Virus record (IMG/VR): IMGVR_UViG_3300042382_000268
Location: 111,917-175,916 of that record
Direction: 5' to 3' (one strand)
Source: a virus
DNA: 64,000 nucleotides
Shown here: one piece after another, positions 1-8,808 of the stretch
Layout: each line of letters begins with the position of its first letter
How positions within the stretch are numbered: position 1 is the stretch's first letter
Made by a program: the position numbers and the translations under genes
The notes under the pieces: generated by a model
Seen by the model: the letters and a program-made list of their open reading frames with translations, nothing else
Told to the model about the DNA's origin: nothing
The model's database searches: none

Positions 1-1731
1 GGAGTAGGTACATGGGTTGCAGTACAAAACGGATCATTAAATACTGCAAAAAGTGTAGATGGCGGCGCAACATGGTCAAGTGCAGGATCGTTATCAACAA
101 CAGGTAATTGGTCAGATGTTGCATACGGCAATAATAGATACATTGCAGTGTTATCCGGATCAGCTACTGCTAATATTACATCAAATGCTACTGTATGGAC
201 ATCAACTGGTGCATTACCTACGCCTACTACGTGGACTAGTGTTGCATATGGAGCAGGTACATGGGTAGCAATTGCAAGTGGTGGCACATCTGCTGCATAT
301 TCAATTAATGACGGAACTTCATGGACACCTGCAGCATTACCAGTTGCTGCAACGTGGAAAAGTGTTACGTATGGTAATGGTAAATTTGTAGCAATTGCAA
401 GTGGAAGTACTATTGCTGCATATTCGTTAAATGGTATCACATGGTACTCAAGTCAGCCGTTGCCAGCATCGCAAGCATGGACACAAGTAAAATACGGACA
501 AGGTGTATTCTTTGCAGTAGCAACCGGTACTACAACTATTGCTGCATCGTCAGAAGATGGAATTGCATGGATTAGCAGAACGTTATTAACATCAACATCT
601 TGGCCTACTGTATCATTTGGTAATCCAAATAGTACTCCAATTTGGGCAGCGTTATCAAGTGCAACTACGACTGCTAACAATATTGTTACTGGTGCAACGG
701 CTCAAGGTCGTGTTAAAGTATCGTCAGGTTCTATATCAGAATTTAGAATTGTTGAACCTGGAAGCGGTTACAATGCAATACCAATTGTAACTGTAACTGA
801 CTCAAACGTAACCTCTCCATTTACATGGCAAGTAAGAACAGGGGTAGGTGTATTAGCAAACCCGACATTTAATAATAGAGGAACCCAGTATTCAGTTGCA
901 TCTGCAAGCGTAATTGGTAACGGATATGCTGATATGTTCCAACCAGGAAATTATGTTAATATTTCAGGTTTAGCATCAGCTCCGATTCCAGGTTCAAATG
1001 TTGTATTTACTGGGGATCCAACTTATTATAAATTGGTTGCAGTATTGAATTATATGGGGACTGGCGGAGGGCAATCCCCATATAACGCCACACTACAGCT
1101 AAGTCCTGCAGTACCAATTGCAAATGCGCCAGCACACGGAGTTATTGTAACTATGCGAATTCAATATAGTCAAGTTCGATTAACAGGACACGACTTTTTA
1201 AATATTGGAACTGGTAATTTTCCAAGCACTAACTTCCCTGGTGCACCTGCATTAGCAGTTGATTCAGAAAAACAAACTGTGGCATTTGGCGGCGGACGGG
1301 TATTCTATACAAGCACTGACCAAGATGGTAACTTTACGGTAGGTAATTTGTTCTCAGTACAACAATCAACTGGTGTTGCAACATTGAATGCAGATGCATT
1401 TAACATCGCAGGGTTAAATCAGTTAACATTAGGTTCAGTAACATTAGGCGGCACAAGTGCTACTATTACTTCATTTTCAACTGATCCGTATTTTACAGCA
1501 AATAGCGATAATGTAATACCAACACAAAAAGCTATTAAATCATATATTAGTAGCCAAATCGGTGGAGGTGGTAGTTCTCTGAACGTAAATACAATAACCG
1601 CAGGTGTTGTGTATATTGCAGGCAACACTATTTCAACAACAACGGGTGTACAGATCAATGTAGCAAACACTATGAATTTCATAGGCGGTGTATCTGGATC
1701 ACCGCTAGCAATGAACTTCTTATTATCTTAA
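1..1731 (+). CDS. Large virion/tail fibre protein, C-terminal part (5' end outside window)
   Basis: The reading frame is open from base 1, so the gene starts upstream and only about 576 C-terminal residues are seen. The first ~200 residues hold at least four imperfect ~40-residue repeats with a Trp-Thr-Ser/Lys-Val-x-Tyr-Gly-x-Gly core followed by Val-Ala-Ile-Ala-x-Gly, like a BNR/beta-propeller blade. The rest (motifs HDFLNIGTGNF, DQDGNFTVGNLF, ADAFNIAGL, DNVIPTQKAIK) is the type of C-terminus found on large virion proteins of marine T4-like phages. Likely a fibre or baseplate-attached host-recognition protein. Ser/Thr/Gly/Ala-rich, no membrane segment. The family function is inferred from motif style and from the neighbouring fibre genes. 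Confidence 0.7.
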   Translation, partial: GVGTWVAVQNGSLNTAKSVDGGATWSSAGSLSTTGNWSDVAYGNNRYIAVLSGSATANITSNATVWTSTGALPTPTTWTSVAYGAGTWVAIASGGTSAAYSINDGTSWTPAALPVAATWKSVTYGNGKFVAIASGSTIAAYSLNGITWYSSQPLPASQAWTQVKYGQGVFFAVATGTTTIAASSEDGIAWISRTLLTSTSWPTVSFGNPNSTPIWAALSSATTTANNIVTGATAQGRVKVSSGSISEFRIVEPGSGYNAIPIVTVTDSNVTSPFTWQVRTGVGVLANPTFNNRGTQYSVASASVIGNGYADMFQPGNYVNISGLASAPIPGSNVVFTGDPTYYKLVAVLNYMGTGGGQSPYNATLQLSPAVPIANAPAHGVIVTMRIQYSQVRLTGHDFLNIGTGNFPSTNFPGAPALAVDSEKQTVAFGGGRVFYTSTDQDGNFTVGNLFSVQQSTGVATLNADAFNIAGLNQLTLGSVTLGGTSATITSFSTDPYFTANSDNVIPTQKAIKSYISSQIGGGGSSLNVNTITAGVVYIAGNTISTTTGVQINVANTMNFIGGVSGSPLAMNFLLS

Positions 1732-1746
1732 CAAGGAAAAACAAAT

Positions 1747-2070
1747 ATGGCAACAGGAAGATTAGGCGCAGTGAATCTTGTAGCAGGAACAGATACGTTA
1801 TTGTATACTGTTCCTGCTGGGACTTTCACAGTAGCAACAGTATCGATAGTAAATAGAAGTAACGTTTCGGTTACTGTGAGAATTGGTTTATCTACATCAA
1901 CAACAACAATCGGTGCTTCTGAATTTATTGAGTATGACACTGAATTGCTACCAAAGGGTGTACTTGAACGAACAGGGTTAGTACTTGATGCAACTAAAAC
2001 TATTTTAGTTAGATCAAGTACAGCAAACGTAAATGCAGTTGCATACGGAATTGAGACCCCAACGTCATAA
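1747..2070 (+). CDS. Small virion-associated protein, unknown
   Basis: A 107-residue protein starting 15 bases after the fibre gene, with an AAGGAAAA ribosome site. It looks beta-rich (alternating Val/Thr), with a central run of Ser-Thr-Thr-Thr and an acidic stretch near residues 57-63 (EFIEYDTE). There is no signal peptide and no known enzymatic motif. Small beta proteins of this kind lie between fibre genes in marine T4-like phages and are usually virion components or trimerisation partners. That role is inferred from position only. Same strand and operon as its neighbours. Confidence 0.6.
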   Translation: MATGRLGAVNLVAGTDTLLYTVPAGTFTVATVSIVNRSNVSVTVRIGLSTSTTTIGASEFIEYDTELLPKGVLERTGLVLDATKTILVRSSTANVNAVAYGIETPTS

Positions 2071-2074
2071 ATAC
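2065..2074 (+). promoter_or_regulatory. Possible late promoter (TCATAAATAC)
   Basis: The motif resembles the T4 late box TATAAATA and sits 19 bases upstream of the next start codon, over the stop codon of the previous gene. Same word family as the stronger late boxes elsewhere in the window. Confidence 0.35.
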
Positions 2075-2092
2075 ACTAACGAGGACATTTAA

Positions 2093-2419
2093 ATGGGAAG
2101 ATATATAACAACAACAGGGACCGCAGGTGCAGTAAATAGATCAGTAAGTACTACATACACTGCACAGGTAAATGATAGAATTATCTGTACAGCCGGCGGT
2201 TTTACAATTACATTACCAAATAGTGCAACTTGCATTGATGGTGATACAATTCAAATACTCGATGTTACTGGAGTATTTGGATCAAGTAACGTTACTGTAG
2301 CACGAAGCGGTGCTGCAAATATACAAAATTTAGCAGAAAATTTAATATTAAACATTAATAATGCATCCATTACACTACTTTATACAGTATCAAATGGTTG
2401 GATTATTGCTGGCAAGTAA
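2093..2419 (+). CDS. Small beta-rich virion protein, unknown
   Basis: A 108-residue protein with a GAGGA ribosome site. The first half contains FTITLPNSATCIDGDTIQI and the end NGWIIAGK, a pattern seen at the C-terminal tips of phage fibre and pyocin-type proteins (a short beta-sandwich ending in a Trp-containing strand). It is followed 10 bases later by the first Cys-rich protein. Probably a small fibre-tip or fibre-associated protein. No catalytic motif and no membrane segment. The assignment rests on composition and position. Confidence 0.6.
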   Translation: MGRYITTTGTAGAVNRSVSTTYTAQVNDRIICTAGGFTITLPNSATCIDGDTIQILDVTGVFGSSNVTVARSGAANIQNLAENLILNINNASITLLYTVSNGWIIAGK

Positions 2420-2429
2420 GGAGCAGTGA

Positions 2430-3206
2430 ATGGCAAATTTACGAGATTTATCGTTAATTGTTCCACCAGTTTTTGCATCGTATGCGCCTAAACAATTAAT
2501 GATTATGAACGGCAGAGAAGGGGTTGGTGTTACAACCGGAAACACTTGCTGTTGCTGGATAGTGCCGTCAGGTACAACTTGGGCTACATTTGAAGTATAC
2601 GGGTCCGGCGGAGACGGCGCTGGTGGGTGTTGTTGTATGGGATCATGCATGGCATCCGGCAATGGTATGTACGTAGTAAAAACTATTCAAACATGCGGCT
2701 GCGCATTTTATAATATTTGTGTTGGTATGTCAGGTTGTTGTTCACCAAACTGTTGCGGCACATGTGGGTTTCCTAGTTATGTTACAAACACTGCAGGTTC
2801 TATGGTTGCGTGTGCTAGTGGAGGAGTAGGCGGTACTACCGGTTGTTGGATGATGTCACAAGCAAGCTATCAAGGAATTAACTGTGGTGGTAGAGTTTGC
2901 GGGTGTTGTGGTCTTGGAGATATGCAATATCCAAGTATGACTCAAGGATCCAAACATAGTAGCTATTGTGCAAACCATAATTTTCCATTTTTGTCGGGTA
3001 CTTATCAATATGCACCAAATACTAGACACGGGCAAGATGACTGTTCGGTTGGGTATGCAGGATCAGGTTGTATGAAATGGTGTGCATCACCGTCTAATGC
3101 AACATCATGGCCCGGCGGCGGCGGTGCAAACGGTCTCGGATGTGGTGGCGCTTGTTGTTGGGGAAGTTGGGGTACACCTGGAATGGTTTTAATTACATAC
3201 GGATAA
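2430..3206 (+). CDS. Cys- and Gly-rich adhesin-like protein A
   Basis: 258 residues with 28 cysteines (about 11%), many as CC or CCC pairs and triplets. The layout is shared with the genes at 3893 and 4664: an N-terminal beta region, then CCC-W-x-VP-x-GTTWATFE and a Gly-rich turn with a second CCC, a middle with repeated Cys pairs, and a C-terminal GG-x-CCWG-x-WG followed by ITYG. The WT-x-PxGxT...GGGG core is the bacterial/phage glycine-rich domain and recurs without cysteines at 11525. Such domains form polyglycine-helix adhesin tips in T4-like gp38 proteins (family knowledge). I infer a tail-tip or receptor-binding role, with the cysteines perhaps forming disulphides after release or binding metal. 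Not secreted; no signal peptide. Confidence 0.65.
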   Translation: MANLRDLSLIVPPVFASYAPKQLMIMNGREGVGVTTGNTCCCWIVPSGTTWATFEVYGSGGDGAGGCCCMGSCMASGNGMYVVKTIQTCGCAFYNICVGMSGCCSPNCCGTCGFPSYVTNTAGSMVACASGGVGGTTGCWMMSQASYQGINCGGRVCGCCGLGDMQYPSMTQGSKHSSYCANHNFPFLSGTYQYAPNTRHGQDDCSVGYAGSGCMKWCASPSNATSWPGGGGANGLGCGGACCWGSWGTPGMVLITYG

Positions 3207-3218
3207 AGAGGATATAGT

Positions 3219-3893
3219 ATGGCAGAAAATACAAATATAGAAAAAACGTTTACATATGATATTGCCGACCAATATTTATACCAAACAAATAAATTAAAAA
3301 GAAAAGCAGAATGGACGTATAAAGGTCCTGACAAGCTTTGGATTTTTATTGACAGTTCTACTAATAAAATTAGTAGTAGATTTCATTATACTGAACGAGA
3401 TGAGGGTGCAGATGTACCTACCCCAGACGGACAAATTAAAGTGTTAGTAGATGCAACAGTAAATCCAGATATTGCAAGTTTAATTCATAACGAATGGGAT
3501 TACGGATCATTGCCGCATACTACCGAAGAATTACCTAACGGTGCAGTGTATGGTCATCCGGATCCGATTCCGCCTGATCATACATACGAGTTAACTGAAA
3601 TTACGTATGATACTAAAAAAAGTAAATTTGTTAAACCGTATCCATGGAAACAACCACATGTATCGTGGGATGACATTAGTGATCAACGTAATAATTGCTT
3701 ATCATGGTCAGATCTTCAATATGTACAAGCACCTGAAAATAAAAAAATTGAATGGGAAGAATTTCGTCAAACGTTAAGAGACTTGCCAACAGTGTTTAAA
3801 GATATTGATCCATGGAAAGTTCCATTTCCACATCATCCGGGATCAGAGCCTCCTGTTTTTAGAGTTGGAGAACCAACTACTGGGAGTACATAA
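3219..3893 (+). CDS. Partner protein of the Cys-rich cassette, copy 1
   Basis: 224 residues, paralogous to the gene at 5400. Shared landmarks are FTYD near the start, TYKGPDKLWIF, EELPNGAVYGHP, PDHTYELTEITYD and PWKQPHVSWDDI, and a C-terminal region with LRDLP and DPWK. Acidic, Pro- and Trp-rich, no membrane segment. It always follows a Cys-rich protein gene in this cluster and its stop overlaps the next start (TAATG), so it is translationally coupled. A fibre-assembly chaperone or a capping subunit of the adhesin would fit, but no family is recognised with certainty. Confidence 0.6.
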   Translation: MAENTNIEKTFTYDIADQYLYQTNKLKRKAEWTYKGPDKLWIFIDSSTNKISSRFHYTERDEGADVPTPDGQIKVLVDATVNPDIASLIHNEWDYGSLPHTTEELPNGAVYGHPDPIPPDHTYELTEITYDTKKSKFVKPYPWKQPHVSWDDISDQRNNCLSWSDLQYVQAPENKKIEWEEFRQTLRDLPTVFKDIDPWKVPFPHHPGSEPPVFRVGEPTTGST

Positions 3894-4654
3894 TGGCAAG
3901 TTTAACTACATTATTTCCCGATAGTAGGTATTCTATTTCAATTGGTGGTGTAACACAGTTATCTGTATTGTATGTGTACAATACTAATACAACATCTGTT
4001 ACAAACGGTGGCATTTGTTGCGGATGGACAGTGCCCACAGGCGCTACGTGGGCACTGTTTGACGTATGGGGAGGCGGCGGCAGCGGCGCCGGGGCATGTT
4101 GTTGTCAACAGCCTTTTCAAGCAGGAGCATCGGGATCATATACAAGAAAATATACTCGAGTAAATCCTGGTGAGGTTTATACAATCTGTGCAGCCGGATC
4201 TGGATGTTGTTCAACAACGTGTTGTGGCGTATGTGGGTATCCGTCGTACGTATGTAATGCATCTGCAACGTATCCAGTATGTTTGTGTGCAAGCGGCGGA
4301 TGTGGTGGTCAGTCTCAGTGCTTTATAGCTAATGGAGGATGCTATCCATCATTAAGTTGTGTAACTGGTACAACGTGCGGCGGCTCATTAAGTATGTGTG
4401 GACATTTTGCAAGCGACCACGGCGGAGGTTCATGTGCATTTGAGCACTGGCATTATGTTCCAGGTGCTCCTTATAAATCAAGCGGTGTTCGAGTGTCACG
4501 TGACAGCTGCGGTCTGCTTAGTGGATGTCAGATGATGGGAGACACTCCTCCATTATTTCCAGCCGGCGCTGGAGCAACTTCATCAGTACATGGTGGCGCC
4601 TGTTGTTGGGGACAATGGGGAGCCGGTGGCATGATAAAAATAACATACAGATAA
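3893..4654 (+). CDS. Cys- and Gly-rich adhesin-like protein B
   Basis: 253 residues with 25 cysteines. Same architecture as the 2430 protein: GGICCGWTVPTGATWALFDVWGG, then CCC, YTIC, CC..CC..C, and a C-terminal ACCWGQWGAGGM..ITY. It starts inside the stop codon of the preceding gene. The middle (residues ~100-200) diverges most from the paralogs, as expected for a variable recognition region. Probably a fibre-tip component (inference from the Gly-rich fold and location). Cysteines this dense are unusual for a cytoplasmically made protein. Confidence 0.65.
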   Translation: MASLTTLFPDSRYSISIGGVTQLSVLYVYNTNTTSVTNGGICCGWTVPTGATWALFDVWGGGGSGAGACCCQQPFQAGASGSYTRKYTRVNPGEVYTICAAGSGCCSTTCCGVCGYPSYVCNASATYPVCLCASGGCGGQSQCFIANGGCYPSLSCVTGTTCGGSLSMCGHFASDHGGGSCAFEHWHYVPGAPYKSSGVRVSRDSCGLLSGCQMMGDTPPLFPAGAGATSSVHGGACCWGQWGAGGMIKITYR

Positions 4655-4663
4655 AGGAATAAT

Positions 4664-5395
4664 ATGTCAAATTTAAGATCACTAGCATATACTGCAACAA
4701 CTACCCTTGTACCAAATTACCCAATTGAACTATTAGTGTATAATACATCAATGTCAGGGGCAAATGGCGGATGCTGCTGTTTATGGACAGCACCAGCTGG
4801 TACTACTAATATAATATTTGAATTATGGGGTGGAGGAGGCGGTGGCGGTATGGCATGTTGTTGTCAATACGGACCAGGCGGTGGCGCCGGTGGGTATGCG
4901 AAAAAAACAATTTCTGGTAAGTTAGCCGGTTGCCAATATACTATATGCGCTGCTAGCAGTACCGGATGTTCTCAATCACTAACAGGTTGTACTGGATCAA
5001 CTTCGTATGTGACAGGATACGGCTTATCAAATTTCTGCGGTGCAGGGGGTAGCGGCGGATGTACACAATGTTTTGCATTTGGAAGTTGTTATATTTGTAA
5101 TGTATCCGGATGTTGTGCAATAGCAACTGGTGGAGATGTGTGTGCTGCTGGTTATACTGGTTCGGCAATACAAAATACATTTTGTTATTTCAAATCACAG
5201 CAATTTTCTGCTCTTGCGGCATCAACCGGATCCGGTGCGTGGGCAGGACCGGGAGGTTGCGGACCAATGGGGGGTGGTGGCACATGGACTCCGTATTTTC
5301 CAGGCGGCGGCGGATGGAACGCAAATGTTTCTGGAAACGTTTGCTGTTACGGCGGATGGGGCGCAGGCGGGCTAGTATCAATTACTTACGGATAA
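4664..5395 (+). CDS. Cys- and Gly-rich adhesin-like protein C
   Basis: 243 residues with 22 cysteines, closest in N-terminus (M-[AS]-NLR-[DS]-L) to the 2430 protein. It has CCC-LWTAPAGTTNIIFELWGG near residue 37, a CCC at ~65, YTIC, and a final CCYGGWGAGGL..ITYG. Compared with A and B it has lost some central Cys pairs and gained glycines. It is followed four bases later by the second partner gene, mirroring the A-partner order. Likely a paralogous receptor-binding or tip protein created by tandem duplication of the cassette. Confidence 0.65.
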   Translation: MSNLRSLAYTATTTLVPNYPIELLVYNTSMSGANGGCCCLWTAPAGTTNIIFELWGGGGGGGMACCCQYGPGGGAGGYAKKTISGKLAGCQYTICAASSTGCSQSLTGCTGSTSYVTGYGLSNFCGAGGSGGCTQCFAFGSCYICNVSGCCAIATGGDVCAAGYTGSAIQNTFCYFKSQQFSALAASTGSGAWAGPGGCGPMGGGGTWTPYFPGGGGWNANVSGNVCCYGGWGAGGLVSITYG

Positions 5396-5399
5396 TAAT

Positions 5400-6047
5400 A
5401 TGAATAAAATTACACATACATTTACATACGACTTACCGGATGATTACTTAGCACAAACTAATATACTCGGTAAAGTTGCAACTTGGACATATAATGGTCC
5501 AGATAAAATTTGGATTTTTTTAGACAAAGAAACTAATAAAATTGTTGGAAATTTTTTAACTGAAGATGATAAAGGCGGAGAAATACCAGTTCCATTAGAT
5601 CAATATCGAATAGAAATTGATCCTACAGTTGATCCAATTATAGCAACATTAGTTGGTGCAGATGAACTGCCCGATTATGCAACTTTAGAACAATATACCG
5701 AAGAATTGCCGTGTGGTAATACGTATACTCGTCCATTATGTCCACCACCTGACCATACATATGAATTATTAGACATTACGTACGATGTTGAAAATTCTAC
5801 GTTTGTAACTCCACTTCCGTGGAAACAACCACATATAACATGGGATGGTATTAGACAATGGCGGAATCATTTATTAGATGGTTCTGATTATAATGAATTG
5901 CCAGATATGCCAGCTGCGGTGTTATCTAACTGGGTAGCGTATCGACAAGGATTGCGTGATTTACCGCAAACATACGGTGCGTCAAGTGGTTCAACTATTC
6001 CACCGGTTGATCCGTGGAAAATCCAACCAATTAATCCACCAAATTAA
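5400..6047 (+). CDS. Partner protein of the Cys-rich cassette, copy 2
   Basis: 215 residues. It aligns along its length with the 3219 protein: FTYDLPDDYLAQTN, WTYNGPDKIWIF, EELPCGNTY, DHTYELLDITYD, PWKQPHITWD, RQGLRDLP and DPWK. The start codon lies right after the stop of adhesin-like C. It is the last gene of the plus-strand fibre operon and is followed by a strong terminator. A structural or assembly role beside the Cys-rich proteins is inferred from the repeated gene pairing. No enzyme signature seen. Confidence 0.6.
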   Translation: MNKITHTFTYDLPDDYLAQTNILGKVATWTYNGPDKIWIFLDKETNKIVGNFLTEDDKGGEIPVPLDQYRIEIDPTVDPIIATLVGADELPDYATLEQYTEELPCGNTYTRPLCPPPDHTYELLDITYDVENSTFVTPLPWKQPHITWDGIRQWRNHLLDGSDYNELPDMPAAVLSNWVAYRQGLRDLPQTYGASSGSTIPPVDPWKIQPINPPN

Positions 6048-6055
6048 CAGTCATT

Positions 6056-6082
6056 AAAAAAGGAGCTAATAGCTCCTTTTTT
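6056..6082. terminator. Rho-independent terminator between convergent genes
   Basis: GGAGCT-AAT-AGCTCC stem with an A-run before and a T-run after, so it can work in both directions. It sits between the plus-strand fibre operon and the minus-strand carbamoyltransferase gene. Confidence 0.9.
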
Positions 6083-6083
6083 A

Positions 6084-7886
6084 TTAGTTAGCAACTTTGA
6101 TTATTTTTTGTAATTCTGGAAGATAAACATATTCAATTTTACTATGGTATAACGTATGCACTGCATCGTCTAAAGTTTCTACTAAGGGATCTCCACCTAG
6201 ATTAAAACTAGTGTTAAATAATATTGGAACTCCTGTCTTTTCATAAAAGTCATTAATTAAATTGTAATAATGATAATTTTGTTCAGAAGTTACTGTTTGA
6301 ATTCTGCAAGTATCATCAACATGAATAATACTTGGAATTTTTTCTTTAACACCCGGTTGGCAATTTACAGCATACATCATATAAGGACTGTCTTCCATTC
6401 CTTTTAAATCAAACCATTCATGAACATGCTCTTGTAAGATTGAACCGGCAAACGGTCTAAAGTATTCTCTGTTTTTAATTTGATTAACAAAGTCTTTTCC
6501 ATCTTCATATGTTGGATTAAACATTAATGATCTGTTACCTAATGCACGAGGTCCATTTTCAGATCTTCCTTGGAACATTGCAACGATATTTTTATTTAAA
6601 AGCAAATCAACTACTGTACTATTATCGGCATCTAATATTTCAGCTCCATACCAGTTAACATATTTTTGCAAATCGTCATCTGTATAATTGTATTCAAATC
6701 CAAGATATAATCTGTTTTTAGTATGATCAACATGCATGTGAGGATATTTTCTGTTAAACACTAATAATGCTGCACCTATTGCAGTTCCTGCATCATTACT
6801 AATTGGTTCAACATATAATTTAATACCTTCTTCTGCTAATTGGTCTAAGTATGAATAATTTGCTACGCAATTTAATCCATAACCCCCACTTAACACTACT
6901 TGCTTTTGACCAGTTTTCTTAACAGCTGATCGAATTAAATCTAATACTTGCTGTTGTGTTTCAGACTGGCATGCCCATGCTAAATCTCTTCTATTATCAT
7001 TTAATGTAACATCAGTTTCTGGCAAATCATTAAGATAATCGTACAACATATAGTTTACAGATGCGCCATTTGGATATGTTGGAACAATAATATTTCTATT
7101 TGCTAATGCTGCAATAGAAGTATCATCAAATAATTTAGGAATTTTATCAGTTGCTTTACCATACGGAGCTAATCCCATAGTTTTACCAGCTTCAATAGAT
7201 GACCATCCGCAATATTGTGTTACTGCTTCATAAACTTTTGTAATGCCTGCTCGATCAGTAATTAATGCTTCATGGGTAGATTCCGGTTCTTCATACATTC
7301 CGCTATCAAACTCTGTAACTAATGCACCTGGTAACGGACCTCTAACACCAATATGTTTATACACAGTTTTAAACCATGTAGGATATGCACAGTCAAAAAC
7401 TGATTCAGTTTCCCAACCAGTCATTTGTTCACCATTGTTTGAAGTTAATGTAATAAACGTACCTGCACCGTCTACAATTACTGCAGTTGCTTCTCTAAAT
7501 CCAGATCTATAAAATGCACATGCAGCATGCAATTTATGATGATAATGACTTAGATCAATCACTTGAGGGTGTTGATACATATTCTCAGTACGACTAATTA
7601 ATCCTAACTTTCTTGCAAGACCAGTATAAATATCTTCACCAGTAAAATCAACTCTTCCAGCAGTATCTGATAATTTTTGAGTATGTGCAATTACAATAAA
7701 ATCTAATCTATCGGTATAATCTAAAATTTTTAAAAATGCAGCAAACGGCCCGCCGTCATACTTATTACGACTAACTCGTTCTTCTTCAATACTAAAAACA
7801 ATTTCACCGTTTTTAGTTAAGCATACACTACTATTATGTCCTCTAGCGATGCCTGCAATCCAAATATCTTTGTTTATTAAATTCAT
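6084..7886 (-). CDS. Carbamoyltransferase, full-length NodU/CmcH/TobZ family
   Basis: 600 residues, the normal length for this two-domain family. The N-terminal Kae1-like domain begins WIAGIARGHNSSVCL, has a metal/ATP-binding HHKLHAA near residue 113 and SGGYGLNCVAN near 335. The C-terminal YrdC-like carbamoyl-transfer domain carries GRSENGPRALGNRS near residue 442. The family uses carbamoyl phosphate and ATP to carbamoylate a hydroxyl on a sugar or small molecule. It is the last gene of a minus-strand trio with an SGNH-like protein and a GT9-like glycosyltransferase (3-base gap to the next gene), so a glycan or LPS, or possibly a glycosylated virion protein, is the likely target (inference). 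Confidence 0.88.
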   Translation of the reverse strand: MNLINKDIWIAGIARGHNSSVCLTKNGEIVFSIEEERVSRNKYDGGPFAAFLKILDYTDRLDFIVIAHTQKLSDTAGRVDFTGEDIYTGLARKLGLISRTENMYQHPQVIDLSHYHHKLHAACAFYRSGFREATAVIVDGAGTFITLTSNNGEQMTGWETESVFDCAYPTWFKTVYKHIGVRGPLPGALVTEFDSGMYEEPESTHEALITDRAGITKVYEAVTQYCGWSSIEAGKTMGLAPYGKATDKIPKLFDDTSIAALANRNIIVPTYPNGASVNYMLYDYLNDLPETDVTLNDNRRDLAWACQSETQQQVLDLIRSAVKKTGQKQVVLSGGYGLNCVANYSYLDQLAEEGIKLYVEPISNDAGTAIGAALLVFNRKYPHMHVDHTKNRLYLGFEYNYTDDDLQKYVNWYGAEILDADNSTVVDLLLNKNIVAMFQGRSENGPRALGNRSLMFNPTYEDGKDFVNQIKNREYFRPFAGSILQEHVHEWFDLKGMEDSPYMMYAVNCQPGVKEKIPSIIHVDDTCRIQTVTSEQNYHYYNLINDFYEKTGVPILFNTSFNLGGDPLVETLDDAVHTLYHSKIEYVYLPELQKIIKVAN

Positions 7887-7889
7887 TTT

Positions 7890-8807
7890 TTAAAATCCTT
7901 GCGGTGATCCGGGCCACGTTAATTTAGCAGCTTCGGGTGGAAATTTTTCTTTATTTGCAAGTGAAAAATCAAATGCATATCGATTAGTTCTATATTTTTG
8001 GTGTTGCTGATCAATGTAGTCAACTAATAAACCTACAGAATTAAAAAAGTTTTCTGATAACGATATTTTTTCTGATAATTCACTTTTTAACCATAACAAA
8101 TGTTGCCTTGCTGACGGGTGTAAGTCAGGAAATTTAGAACCATCGGATGCAACGAACTCATAAGTTAATTCTAAGCAGGTTTGACAAAATTCTTCAAATG
8201 GCATTAACCAATGATCTTTGTGATCTTCCCATATTGGTTTTTCATATACCTGTAAATCAGGTAAAATTGCCCATCCAACGTACCCTGTTGCATGTTTAAG
8301 AGCGTTTTTAGTTAACTCAGTTTTTTCACCATAATCTTCTTTATCTCTCATATTAGAACCTAAATTACGAATATCACTAATACTTGTCATATACCATTGG
8401 CATCCTGTTGATTTTAGTAACCCTTGAGTCATTGAAATAAAGTTTAAAGTATGCATAAAATATGCAGGTTCGTAAAAAAACGTGTTAACCCATTTTTTAT
8501 CATATAATTTTACATTATGATAATTGAAGATACTACCGTATGTTTTCCAGCCGTCAACTCGTTCTGGCATACTTTCTTGATGCCACCAATCGTTTCTTAA
8601 ATGAGATGACCATTGGACAATTACAATATCATCTTTTGTAAATTGAAATTTAGCATTTGCTTCTGAAATTCGTTCAGCAATTGCTTGGTTTCCAATACCG
8701 GATAACCCCCAATTATGCACTTCGTCAAATTCTAAGTCTAAAAAATTAGCCCATGTAGGCCAGGAGTAGCAAGTATAACTACATCCAAATGCAAATATTC
8801 TTTTCAT
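7890..8807 (-). CDS. SGNH/GDSL-like hydrolase-fold protein
   Basis: The start chosen at 8807 gives MKRIFAFGCSYT, which begins the fold cleanly and follows the upstream stop as TAATATG; a longer frame to 8852 would overlap it. 305 residues. FGCSYT resembles the nucleophile block of SGNH enzymes, GLSGIGNQAIAER the Gly block, IVQWSSHLRND the Asn block, and PDLHPSARQHL the C-terminal Asp-His block. The family hydrolyses or transfers acyl groups on glycans and lipids. The gene lies between glycosyltransferase and carbamoyltransferase genes, so O-acyl editing of the same glycan is plausible. The exact substrate cannot be read from the sequence. Confidence 0.65.
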   Translation of the reverse strand: MKRIFAFGCSYTCYSWPTWANFLDLEFDEVHNWGLSGIGNQAIAERISEANAKFQFTKDDIVIVQWSSHLRNDWWHQESMPERVDGWKTYGSIFNYHNVKLYDKKWVNTFFYEPAYFMHTLNFISMTQGLLKSTGCQWYMTSISDIRNLGSNMRDKEDYGEKTELTKNALKHATGYVGWAILPDLQVYEKPIWEDHKDHWLMPFEEFCQTCLELTYEFVASDGSKFPDLHPSARQHLLWLKSELSEKISLSENFFNSVGLLVDYIDQQHQKYRTNRYAFDFSLANKEKFPPEAAKLTWPGSPQGF

Positions 8808-8808
8808 A

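Noticed and set aside
5110-5403. Overlapping ORFs on both strands in the third Cys-rich gene
   Set aside because: Arise from the biased TGT/GGC codon content; the Cys-rich frame has ribosome site, paralogs and correct spacing.
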